From Onchidella celtica (taxonomy: Eukaryota > Mollusca > Gastropoda > Systellommatophora > Onchidiidae): a DNA stretch of 64,000 bases. The position numbers and the translations under genes are program-made. How positions within the stretch are numbered: the first letter of the stretch is position 1; every line of letters starts with the position of its first letter. A model generated the notes under the pieces. That model did no database searches. It was not told the DNA's origin and saw only the letters and a program-made list of their open reading frames with translations. Positions 50,001 to 62,000 of this stretch are shown here, one piece after another. The stretch covers positions 404,501-468,500 of the forward strand of contig OZ007570.1 in the NCBI GenBank assembly GCA_963931925.1, read 5' to 3'.

Positions 50001-53000
50001 ATGGCAATCAATATACTGCTATAGTCTCTGGAGACATAAGGTCATCTCAGATATTTAGATTCAAATTTATAGGTCTAGGTCTCGCCCGTTGAAGTGACGT
50101 CGGCACAGTTAAATGTAGATCAAGGATGGGCTGGCAACTCCCAGCCTCACCCAGACAATTCAATTACAATTATATGATTCACACATTAATACGAGTTGCA
50201 GTTCTAGGAATCACAGCTAGATCTAGATCTATATATTTTTCATCTTGCATTCTCCGGCAAGCACTCCTGGTATTCCATCAAGTGATCAAGACTCCTACTG
50301 GATAACTGTCATGCTTTTCGCCTCACTAGATCTATTCACAATCATCACGGGCTTTGGTCAGATCTTACTTACGATTGTTCTGGCGCTAAGGCCAGAAACA
50401 GTAGATAAAAGCAGTGTCATATTCAATGAGCCATGGATTAGTGGCAAGATATTCATCCAGCCATGCTGTTCATTATAACAACAATCCTCTCTAGTGGGAC
50501 TTCACTGATCCTTTCACAGCGGCCGGGCTGTCTAGAATGAAACAAAAATTACTGCCCGCCCGGTTTGCACTGCATCACGATTCCTACGCTGGCCCTCATT
50601 GGCCAGCCCTCTAATGCTCATTAAGGGAGCGAAAACCTAATCCCCTCTTCAAATTAAAAACTGGGGCGCTAATATTTTATCTAAACCCCAACGGATTTTA
50701 TTTAACTCTTTACTAGTTACTACTATACATGTTTACTTTTACTTTTCTTATTATTATCAATATATGAAGATTTCTGTACCTGGTTGTTAACTTCCTATAT
50801 GCTAATTTGTTAAAAGTTAACAATTGACATAGCAGACGACAATTCTTTAAGGCCACTCTAATAGATAATCTGATTTTTCACAAAAGTGGTTTTTACTCTG
50901 AGGCCACCGTATGTAATCTTGATATGCGGTGGCATTTACTCTTAGGCCAACATATTTAATCTTGATATCCCACTCTAGGTTTTATTAATTAGGTTATTTC
51001 CCTTTTACCGTATTTGATTCTGACAATCGCTGTCCACGTGGTTCGGTTTTTATTGATCGGTATGAAAACATTCGCTGCTATGCCTTATCACGCTTGATAA
51101 TGAATTAACCAGCAAAACCATAGTCTGCCAGTCTCTAACCAATGATCTGACTTATGATTCCAAACTGACAGCCGTGGTTTTTGTGAGAACGAAGCATGAT
51201 AACTAGCCACGCCCTCCCAAGCCCTACACAAATGGTTTCATCCTGATTGACACATACTAACAAACCAATGTGGGCATTTGGGGCAAAGATCATTTCAGAG
51301 CTTGTTTCTGATTGGTTCTTACATACAGGCAACTCCACATGGTGGTCAGCTTGTGAGAAAATGAGATAATATTGCAAATTTGTTGAGCAACAGTTCGCAT
51401 GTCGATGTTACATCTTTTGATAGTGCGGGGAGAGCCTTTGAAAGCTTAGTCTTTGTGATTCCGACCAGTGGTTCACTGGTTAACATGTCCATGTCACAAT
51501 GCGTTTGATTTAGAAGAGATACAGTGAACAATAAGACGGTAGTTACTTCTCAGGCGCGGTCAGCTTGACCTTGCCGACTAAACCCGCCTGTGCGGAGTGA
51601 ATGCTTTGAGTCGATACCGACATTCGATGCCCTGCGCAGGGTTAGGGTTAAGGCTGTCCTGAAATGTTTGTCCTTGAGCTTCAATGCCACTATTATCACC
51701 ATTGAAAATTTTCAGTGTAATTCATCATAACTTGTGAAAAATAACTGTGGGATGTTGACTTTCCTGCAGGGGACAGGCTAGAACCTCTCTATGCTCCAAT
51801 ACGACATAAGATTGCTAGTGCATTGACAAACTGGCATCCATCAGACGCATCGGCCAAGATTATTCTAGAACCCTGGCATGGAGTTTTCCGTCCTGGCCAC
51901 ATGAACGCTTTCCTGGTCAAGAACATTCTACCCAAACTGGAACTGGAGATTCAGAATTTGACCATCAATCCTCATCAGCAATTTTTGGGTCTGTATGCTC
52001 ACCTGGAGACTTTCTACTCACCAGATGTCGTCTGTACACTTTTTACTCACCACATGTCACCTGTACACTTTTTACACATCACATATCACCTGTACACTTT
52101 CTACTCGCCACATTTCATCCGTACACTTTCTAATCGCCATGTCACCTGTACCTGTACACCTGCTACTCACCACATGTCCCCTGTATACTTTCTACTTGCC
52201 ACATGTCCCCTGTACACTTTCTTCTAATTGCCACATGTCACCTGTACACTTTTTACCCACCACATGTCACCTGTATACTGTCTACTCACCACATGTCACC
52301 TGTACACTTTCTACTTACCACATGCCACCTGTACACTTTTTACTCACCAAATGTCACCTGTACAGTTTCTACTCACCACATGTCACCTGTACACTTTCTA
52401 CTCACCACATCACCTGTACACTTTTTACTCACCACATGTCACCTGTACACTTTCTACTCACCACATATCACCTGTACACTTTTTACTCACCATGTCACCT
52501 GTACACTTTCTACTTGCCACATGACACCTGTACACTTTTTACTCGCCACATCTCATGCACAGAATGAACTACTTTATAACATTTTGTAGGTCTAGGTGTT
52601 CCATTTTCATGTAGCATTTGCTAGAATAAATTTAGAGTTTCACAGCCGCCAAGCTGTGAAATTTAATTCTAGCCGGACATGGACACGAAATTGCTTTTCT
52701 AGAAATTCTCAGCACCATTTGAAATCAAACAAACATACAGCCCAGACCATTAAAGGCTGATCTAATGCAATCGTTAGTGACAAGTCTAGATCAAATGACA
52801 TGGATTGCGTTTTTTTCAACATGGATTTGCAAAATCAGAGAAAGGAAAATGTGGACATTTTTATATATTTTACTAGCTGAGGTCCCCGGCCCTGCCCGGG
52901 ATAAATCGGTTTGAATATTAGTTTCAGTTCTGGGTGGTTATTATGGACCTGCTTCATCTTGCCTATTCCTATTTGTTTATTTTATTTTTGTTGGTTTGTT

Positions 53001-56000
53001 TTTAATTAAGTCTTACTCCTCTGCCTTTGTGAGTTGACACACTGCGCGTCCCGTACAATAGCATGATTTGCGCACGGGTTAGTGTGTTTGATAGTGAACA
53101 CATCGCAGGAAGTGATAACGAAACCTTAAAATTGCGAACAATGACTCGAAATAGATCTAAATGATGCCGAAACAATGAAAAATGAAACGTAGAAGACTGA
53201 ACATTATTCATAATTTCTAATATAGCCCATGTTAATTTCGCGTTGATAATATGCTGTAGTGCAAAGTTTGAAGCCTGAGTGTGATGCGGTTCCTGAGCCT
53301 TAGGTGACCAAAGTTTCGAGTTACCAAAATATCTTACTACACTCGGCCCTGTCTGAGCTGTAAAAATGACGAATCGGAAAACCTCGAACGGCCCATTTTG
53401 TTTTCTATTTTTCTAAATTTTTAAGGTTGTTGCATCCTTAAAATGAATTGATACAAACCTTGCTCAGTCTTTGAACTACTTTCAGTAATTTTTTCATGGC
53501 TCTACGTTCAGTAGTTTTTTCAGCTATAGAGTACAACCGTCCAATTTTACCCAATTATATATAGAGATGTATTTGGTTTTGCCTGTCTGGAACCAGCAGG
53601 TTTGAGAAGAAACTTGTAGGTTTAGATGTGATTCAAGTGAAAATCTGGAAATCTTGAAATGTTTGTTCTATAACCCGTTGACAGATCCGTGGCGTTGGGT
53701 GATGGCATGGAAGGATCTGATGCCAATTCAAGCAATGGTGGTCATGTTAGAGAAAATGTTCTTCCCCAAGTGGCATCAAGTTCTCATGGCATGGCTATCC
53801 AACATGCCCAATTATCAGGACATTACCAAGTGGTACTTGGGCTGGAAAGCTCAGTTCCCTGAACATCTTCTGGGTCATCCAGCTATCAAAGGTCAGACTT
53901 GTTACTGGAATTAGCTTATTATTTTGAGGAAACATTTCATCATGTTCAGTTGATGAACCATGAACACCAGGAAAATATAAACTGTGAACTGCAGCTAAAT
54001 ACAACAGTTGTGTGGAGCAGTTTTCAGTTGGGATGGAAAAATGCCAATACACCAAATCTGTGTCAAATTTAGGTTTGAACATCATTATGGAAGGTAACTT
54101 GCTCTATCTTTCTGTCTGGGTTGTCAGTTTCTGCGAATTTCTTTTGGCCATCACAATGTGGAAATAGAACAAAGCAATGTAAAATATTTTTGATGTCTCC
54201 TGCAAGATTTTTTTAGGGGGGTGGGGTGTATACAACACAACACAACCCACATGGCAATGACTGCCTCAGCTGGCAGCGACTGCCTTACAAGAAATGAATT
54301 TGCATGGAATTGTGAGGCTAAAACTGTCAAGGTTACTGCACTATGGCCCTTTTTTATTGTCTGAAAGACTAAAGAGAAAACAACATCTGAATCTTCAATA
54401 GTCAGAAACATTACATTTTTTCCCCTCCACATTCTGTGTGAGGCATGTGTGACTACTGTGAGGTAGGTGTGACTGTGACTACTGTGTGAGGCATGTGTGA
54501 CTGTGACTTCTGTGTGAGGCATGTGTGACTACTGTGAGGTAGGTGTGACTGTGACTTCTGTGTGAGGCATGTGTGGCTGTGACTTCTGTGTGAGGCATGT
54601 GTGACTGTGACTTCTGTGTGAGGCATGTGTGACTGTGACTTCTGTGTGAGGCATGTGTGACTGACTAGTATGTGAGGCATGTGTGACTGTGTCTGCTGTG
54701 TGAGGAATGTATGTAGGTAGTCTAAACTGATTTTTACTTTTTATCAAAACTCACCAGTAATTCTTAAATCTGATGGAGCTCATTTTTCCAACAATTTTGA
54801 TACCAAAGTTATTATTCTGGCTTAAAGGCTTTGAAAGTTATAGCATTTTGAAAAGTGAAAAAACACAAGCTATAAAAACACACAGCTAAACACATTAAAC
54901 AATACAAAAGGAAGTACATGTATATTCTGTCAGAGGAAGGATTGAACTTTATTTTTGATGTAGGATACATGCTGTTTCACATAAATACACAGCAGTAGCA
55001 GTCTTGTAATGTTGGTCTAAAATTATGTCAAAATGGGATTTCGCCCCTTCAGTGAGACAATTTGGACTACCTAATGTATGTCTGTGACGACTGCGTGAAG
55101 CATGTGTGACTGTGACCAGTGCCAGGCATGTGTGACCGTGTCTGCTGTGTGAGGCATCTGTGACTGTGATTGTGACTACTGTGTGAGGCATGCATGACTG
55201 TGACTATTGTCAGGGATGGAACTTGTTCCAATATTATTGGAATTTCGACATTTTTTCGGTCGGGAAAAATTTTTTGTGTTGCACCGAATTTTTACCGTGG
55301 CGAAAGGCATTGACAGCTTGCCGGAACAAGAAATTAATAAATTTCTAAGTCGAAAGTTTGTCTGACCATTGGTTTTGAACTCGGTTGCCTGGTTAGTCAT
55401 CGTAGGCCAAACATCAAAATTTTGGCTCATTAGTTTTGGTCGTCTTCTGCCAGTTTCATTTTCGAGTTTGGGCTGCATGTTCTCGTGATCTGGCATACCA
55501 TCTCAGGTCTTAGGTTATCCTCGAGTGTTGCCTTTCAGTGTTCACGTTTCAGTTCAGCTGGAATATCGCAGAGAATTCGAGGATTGGGACAATTGTCAAG
55601 ATCTAGACTAGATCTGTGGATTTCTTTTTGATTTCACACGTGAAATGACATCCAGATCGAAAAAACCAGAACTGATCTATCGTGGAAACATTCGTGATGG
55701 TGACATTGACACCGGGGGGCATCCATGGGTCAAAAACAGATTTAAATGGGAATGGTTTGTGAAAAAGGACGAGTATGGGGATTTCCTTTCAGACTTCGTG
55801 AGGAAGTGTAAAGAGAATGGAGAGGCATGATGCACAATATGTAAATGCATTCTGCTGCTGGTAAGAGAGTTTTGAAGGTTCATGCTGATAGCAAGAAGCT
55901 TGGCGATAGGCGAGCAAGTCTTCAACATACTCAAGCATTGCCGGCAGTATTTCACAACATAAAGAAACTGGAAGCCGCTGATGCGAGGAAAGAAGTTTTT

Positions 56001-59000
56001 TATGATCAGCCACCAAACATTTTGGTGCCAGGAACATCTGCTGCGTCTGAGCCAGACAAGTCTTCAGATTTTGCCTCTGAAAGACAGAGTATCTCATATA
56101 TTGTTATGTTTATGTTTTCCATATATTTATTTATTCAATATATGAATTGGGGACGAGGTGGTCTAGAGGCAAGGTGCTTGCCTCTCATGCCAAGGGTCCC
56201 GGATTCCAAACCCGGGCTGTGCAGGCATGTTGGAAATTGGGATTTTTCTCATATTTTCGCGTCCCTGATCCTATTGGGGGTTAGGATCGAGTACCTAGTC
56301 TTCTCGGATAAGGACGAAAAATTCGGAGGGCCCGTGGGCATGTTGCGCACGTTAAAGAAACCCTGGCAGTTGGAAATCGTAAAGAGTAGGCCGTACAGGC
56401 CGCTGCCCGGGCAAAATTGAAACTAAAAATTAATCGACTAACCCTCGTCCCGCGTTGAGTGAACTCGTCCACGTAACGCCCCGTGCGGGGATAGCCAGCG
56501 GCCAGTCAGCCGATCGTTCGCGTGTTGCCGATAACCTCGCCGGTCGGGTCAATTGGGTCCTTTTCAACACGTGTATCGCGTATACTTCAGGACGCAATAA
56601 CAACAGTGGTGGTGGATAAATCGTAAGGGACCCCTATGATATTTGGATAAAGTACTTGTGATGATATGCAGTAGGTTATATTGTGAAATGGAAGGCCCAA
56701 ATCAAGAATTTTCTGCATTTACATGCCGTTTAACACACGTTTTATCATTTTCCCAAGACCTCTGCGCTTTTTCTGTCCCTAAGTCAGGCCATTCAGGTGA
56801 ACAAATTATTTTTTAAGCCATTCGCTTAATTTACTAACCATAATTATGTATCGTGACATTGCCTTCTCCCTCCTCTACTATGTAAAGCGTCCACTTACTA
56901 TAATGTTAGTTTTAGCGAGAGATTTGATTTCCAGTTCCAGGTCGTAGAGCACATACATGTACTGAAAAGCGGTTTAACCAAAGGAACACAATATCTCTCT
57001 AATTACCACATCAAATAAAGACAACGACCAACAACAGAGTCGGCCATTTTCTCCGAGTTTTCCCTGATGAAAAACCTACTGACAGACGCCCTTATGCAGC
57101 ATGCCCTAATATTACATCGGAATTCATAATTACAGACGTAGAACGGCGTCTCAAATACGCACATGGCCCCTTTCTTCTCATTTCACATGTAGACGACAAC
57201 CAGCATCAAAGTAAATGTTTCCCCAAGATTTTCCCCAGTTCGAACTTCAGACCGACAGTACTATTACACGAGTATGACGAATAGTTGCGAATAGTTGCAT
57301 CGTAATAAACATAATCGGACGATACCATTTTGTTAGATATAGTAGGGGTGACAGGATAGATAAACACGCGAAAATAATGTGGAAAAAAAAAGTGAAAAAA
57401 AAAAACGACAGCTTTGGCAACCAAATAAACAAAGTGCGAGGCGCATCGTTGCTACACAAAAAGTGGCCTCCCGCAGGACCCGCGGTTAAGCGTGTCGGAC
57501 AAAATAATGGCCTCCCGTGTCTTGCGTGTTGCGCGGGGAGGCCAATATAGTGCCAAGATGAAAAGAGCCAATTAAATTATATATGAATTACTTGGATTTT
57601 CAGACCCGCGCGTCACAGTCACACATGCCTCAGACAGTGGTCAGTCACAGTCACACATGACTCAGACAGTGGTCAGTCAGTCACACATGCCTCATATAGT
57701 GGTCAGTCACAGTCACACATGCCTCATATAATGGTCAGTCACAGTCACACATGCCTCAGACAGTGGTCAGTCAAGTCACATAATATGCCTCAGACAGTGG
57801 TGTCTGAGGCATGTGTGACTGACTGAGGCATGTGTGACTGTGACTGACCACTGTCTGAGACATGTTCGACTGTGACTGACCACTTTGAAGTCCCATGAAC
57901 ATGTTAACATCACAAACTGAAACATGATACAATGTACAATACACATATGGCAGAGCACATTTAACTATTTTTTGGGGTGGTTTCATCGAGTTGGATTTTG
58001 CTTTATTTCAAGAAATAAATGAAAACTTAATCACATACGTTTAGTACTATTGTTATATTTTCACGGAAAATAACACAGCAGAGAATATACATGTACCACT
58101 GATTACCTCCCTTTTTTTGGGTTTGTTTTATAAGTGTCTTGGCCCCGGATGGTTTCCCCCACTCCAGCCAAATATTTTCATCCTGCAAGTGCCCATTGTG
58201 GTCATTTGAAATTTGATGTGACTGTTTGACTAAATGCTTAGAGCTACATCTATTTCAGTTCAAAGTCAAAATTGGGCAAAAAGAAAAGGTTGTATGTTGC
58301 AAAACCCCGTGTGAGAAATAAAAGCCAAACAATACAAAGCAAACTAAAGAGAAGACAGAAAATACACAAAATTTTCAGCTTTCGCCTTTTTCAAGTGAAA
58401 AAAAAAAAGAACAATAAAAGATTTCAACAGGAATGAAGCGAAACAATTTACTTAGTTGCCAGTTCTTGCTTTGTTAGCAGCACCAAAGCACATCCGTCAG
58501 CCAAATGCATGGAAGCCCTGCTGCGACCCCACAGTTTTTCTGTGGTTTTTATGATATTTCGTCTATTTCAGATCAGTTTAACAAGGCTCTAGAGCGGATG
58601 AACCAAGCTGTCTCAGGCACATACATGCCAGGCATCAAGGAGAACATGGCCTATTTTACTCATGCTGAGAGAAGATTGATGGATGCCAAGGCTGGACCAG
58701 CTCAACCCATGGGTGCAGATGTGAGAGTTGGGGACACAGAGGTGGGTGGCACTTGTACATCTGAGCTATTCATGAGCTGGTTTGTGCCTACTTCTATAAG
58801 GACATTACTGACTTTCTGCTGGGCACTGGCAACAAAATTTCATCAGTGACTGTGGATGGAAATGTAAAAATTTCTAGCAAAGTTTCATCGAGTTGCAATT
58901 TCTTCCTTGGCTGTTATCTTGTCTGGTCTTTACACAAGACAGACAGACACATACACACAAACACACACACAGTCAAATTTGTCTGGTGTGGTGTGTGTGC

Positions 59001-62000
59001 TTTGATATATACACACTTGTGACTACAACCTCTTACACATTTGTGACTACAGCCTCTATACACACTTGTGACTATAGCCTCTATACACACTTGTGACTAT
59101 AGCCTCTATACACACTTGTGACTACAGCCTCTATACACACTTGTGACTACAGCCTCTATACACACTTGTGACTACTACCCCTATACACACTTGTGACTAC
59201 AGCCTCTATACATACTTGTGACTACAGCCTCTATACACACTTGTGACTACAGCCTCTATACACACTTGTGACTACAGCCTCTATACACACTTGTGACTAC
59301 AGCCCCTATACACACTTGTGACTACAGCCTCTATACACACTTGTGACTACTACCCCTATACACACTTGTGACTACTGCCTCTATACACACTTGTGACTAC
59401 TACCCCTATACACACTTGTGACTACAGCCTCTATACACACTTGTGACTACAGCCTCTATACACACTTGTGACTACAGCCTCTATACACACTTGTGACTAC
59501 AGCCTCTATACACACTTGTGACTACTACCCCTATACACACTTGTGACTACAGCCTCTATACACACTTGTGACTACAGCCTCTATACACACTTGTGACTAC
59601 AGCCTCTATACACACTTGTGACTACAGCCTCTATACACACTTGTGACTACAGCCTCTATACACACTTGTGACCACAGCCTCTATACACACTTGTGACTAC
59701 AGCCTCCACTACCTCTTTTATTGGACATGATTCACATGTTGTCTCCATAGGTTCACCCTCCAACAGCGTCAAGACTCAGTGCAAATGTACCTACCACATT
59801 TAAAGATCTTGTGGAGAGAAGGGTAAGTGCCAGGGGCGTAGAAACAAAATTTATGATGTATAATTACAGAGCTGTCAACTTTTCCAAACCCTCACACAGA
59901 CTCCTGATATTGACAGCCCAATGGAGTGAACAAACATCACTTCCTCAGCAAGTCACAATCATTCTTCTATATTGTATGAAGCAGATCATAACAATCATTT
60001 TTCTTCTCTGAGGGCTTTGTTAATATCATCATCATCACCACTTTTTCTGTTTCAATTGAAAAGGACCAATTAATTATGTTGTTTTCAGTATTCACAACTC
60101 TTTCATGTTGCTGTTGCAGTAGTGAACAATATCAGAGCTGCCTCCATGTGACTGTGAAATATGGAAATGACTATGACATGACTCATGGCTTCCAAAATGC
60201 TTGTATACATGTTTGATGGACAAGTTTGAAGATAATGCAAAAGGAAATTCCTCTGAATATTTTGTCTTCATAGCTGCCAACTTTCAAAAACCTAAAACAG
60301 ACTCCTGATATCGGACCAGACACCGACACGCCCCCCCCCCCCCCCCCATCCCCAAACATTGAAAAGTCACCATTTCCTCACTTTGTTACATTATGGAATA
60401 TTATTCTCTTTACATAGGCCCAATGTAATACAGCATAAGATTTTAAGAAGTAGAAAACAAACATTTTGCTTCAAATGCTAATACATGTGTTGTTATCACC
60501 ACTGTTTCTGTTTCTAAAGAACTGACTATTATGATATGAGCTGTTCTCAGAATTGTATAACTCTTTCATACAAACTTGTTCTGGCAGCATTGAACAATGT
60601 CAGGCTTGCCTCCATGTGACTTGTGAAACTGGTGAAACTGGAAGTCACGATAACGTGACTTATGACTCACAATGCATTTATTGGACAAGTTTGATAATAA
60701 TGCAAAAGGAAATTCCTTTGAATATTTTGCACTAAATGTCTACTCGCGGATTCATGACACATGAGTTGGATAGAAAAGACTTCCGATTAAAAATAAAATA
60801 AACCTACCCATTATCGCAAATCATGTTAGGCATAAAAGATGACAGATGTAATAGATCTAAAACTGAGGCCACTTCACAAGCCATGTCCATATTGTTCTAG
60901 TTCTAGAACTTTTTCTATTGTTTTACCAGCTCACGGGCTCTAGATTTCGATTTCTTACGTCGCTGAAGAAATACCCGTACGCCTGAGCCTAGGCCTAGTT
61001 TACCCGTGATCGCCAATTACGTTCAACATTCTAAAAGACGGCCGACCTAGATCTACCGGGAGTTACCACCGCCAAAGATGATTGTAAGCTATGTAAAACT
61101 GAAAAACAAAACACACCAAAAAAGACATAACAGCGAAATAAAATGAAACATCCTCACAAAATGTGTCCACTGTTCTTACTCACTGACCGCCATCGTTTAT
61201 GATGCAATACGCGTGACCTACACGACATGCTTTCGTACTTGAGCTCAATGAAAGGCCGAAGAGCGCGGACACTGGCGAAGGTGTATGCCGTGATAACTTA
61301 TTATGCAACATTACTGTTGCTTGGTTGAGTGGGGCCGTGGCGGGGATACAAAAGTTATCGCGAGTTCGGGCACACGCAGTACGGCAGGACACGGTACGGT
61401 AGAGCTGCGTTTATGGTTGCGCCCGTTGAATCGCTAGGTCCAGCGCTACTAGTGGTAGGCCTCGATACAAAAGTTACGGTTTTGTTTTCTCCTCTAAAGT
61501 CTATGTGTTTTCTCCGTATAAATTGGGAAATTCTTCAAAAATGTACTTTTCACCACAAAAACGTATTAACGTACCGGAACCCAAAAAACGTAATAAATAC
61601 GTATTTTACGAACTGGTTGGCAGCTATGTGTCTTTAATGTCAGCTCACAGCCTCATGATCTGGAGAGTTAAGACATCTGATTAATTATCTATTACTATTT
61701 ATGAGTGCTAATCACACGGGAGATCTAGGACTGAAGCCACTTTACAACCCATGTCCACTGCATTTTCACAGGTCTAGTTCTTGTTTTATTATTAATCAGC
61801 TCATAGGCTCTCGATTTTGATTTATGCCGACATTTTAGAACTTGCATGCAAAACACCAATATTTCTGTGCAGAGGTGCATGATGGTATGACAAGCTACAG
61901 TATTAGTCCCACCACCTGCTATTGTGGAAATGATTGGATTATAGTACTCCTGCATATTCAAACCGATTGGATTACAGATATTTTGTTGGAAGATTTCATT

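Noticed and set aside
51823-52589. Long frame continuing from TFIP11 exon 11 into a His/Thr/Tyr-rich repeat
   Set aside because: The first part is exon 11. After 51988 the sequence is an intronic minisatellite, and exon 12 resumes TFIP11 in the right phase at 53685.
56149-56230. Possible functional tRNA gene
   Set aside because: A and B boxes are present but no cloverleaf can be drawn, and the sequence continues into a SINE body that recurs at 26.3 kb.
59007-59706. Regular 25-bp repeats considered as a CRISPR array
   Set aside because: Units are contiguous with no unique spacers, and the host is an animal.
61180-61637. GC-richer stretch with short frames on both strands, considered as a promoter or gene
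   Set aside because: No domain, splice or CpG-island strength evidence; it lies in intron 14 between duplicated repeat blocks.
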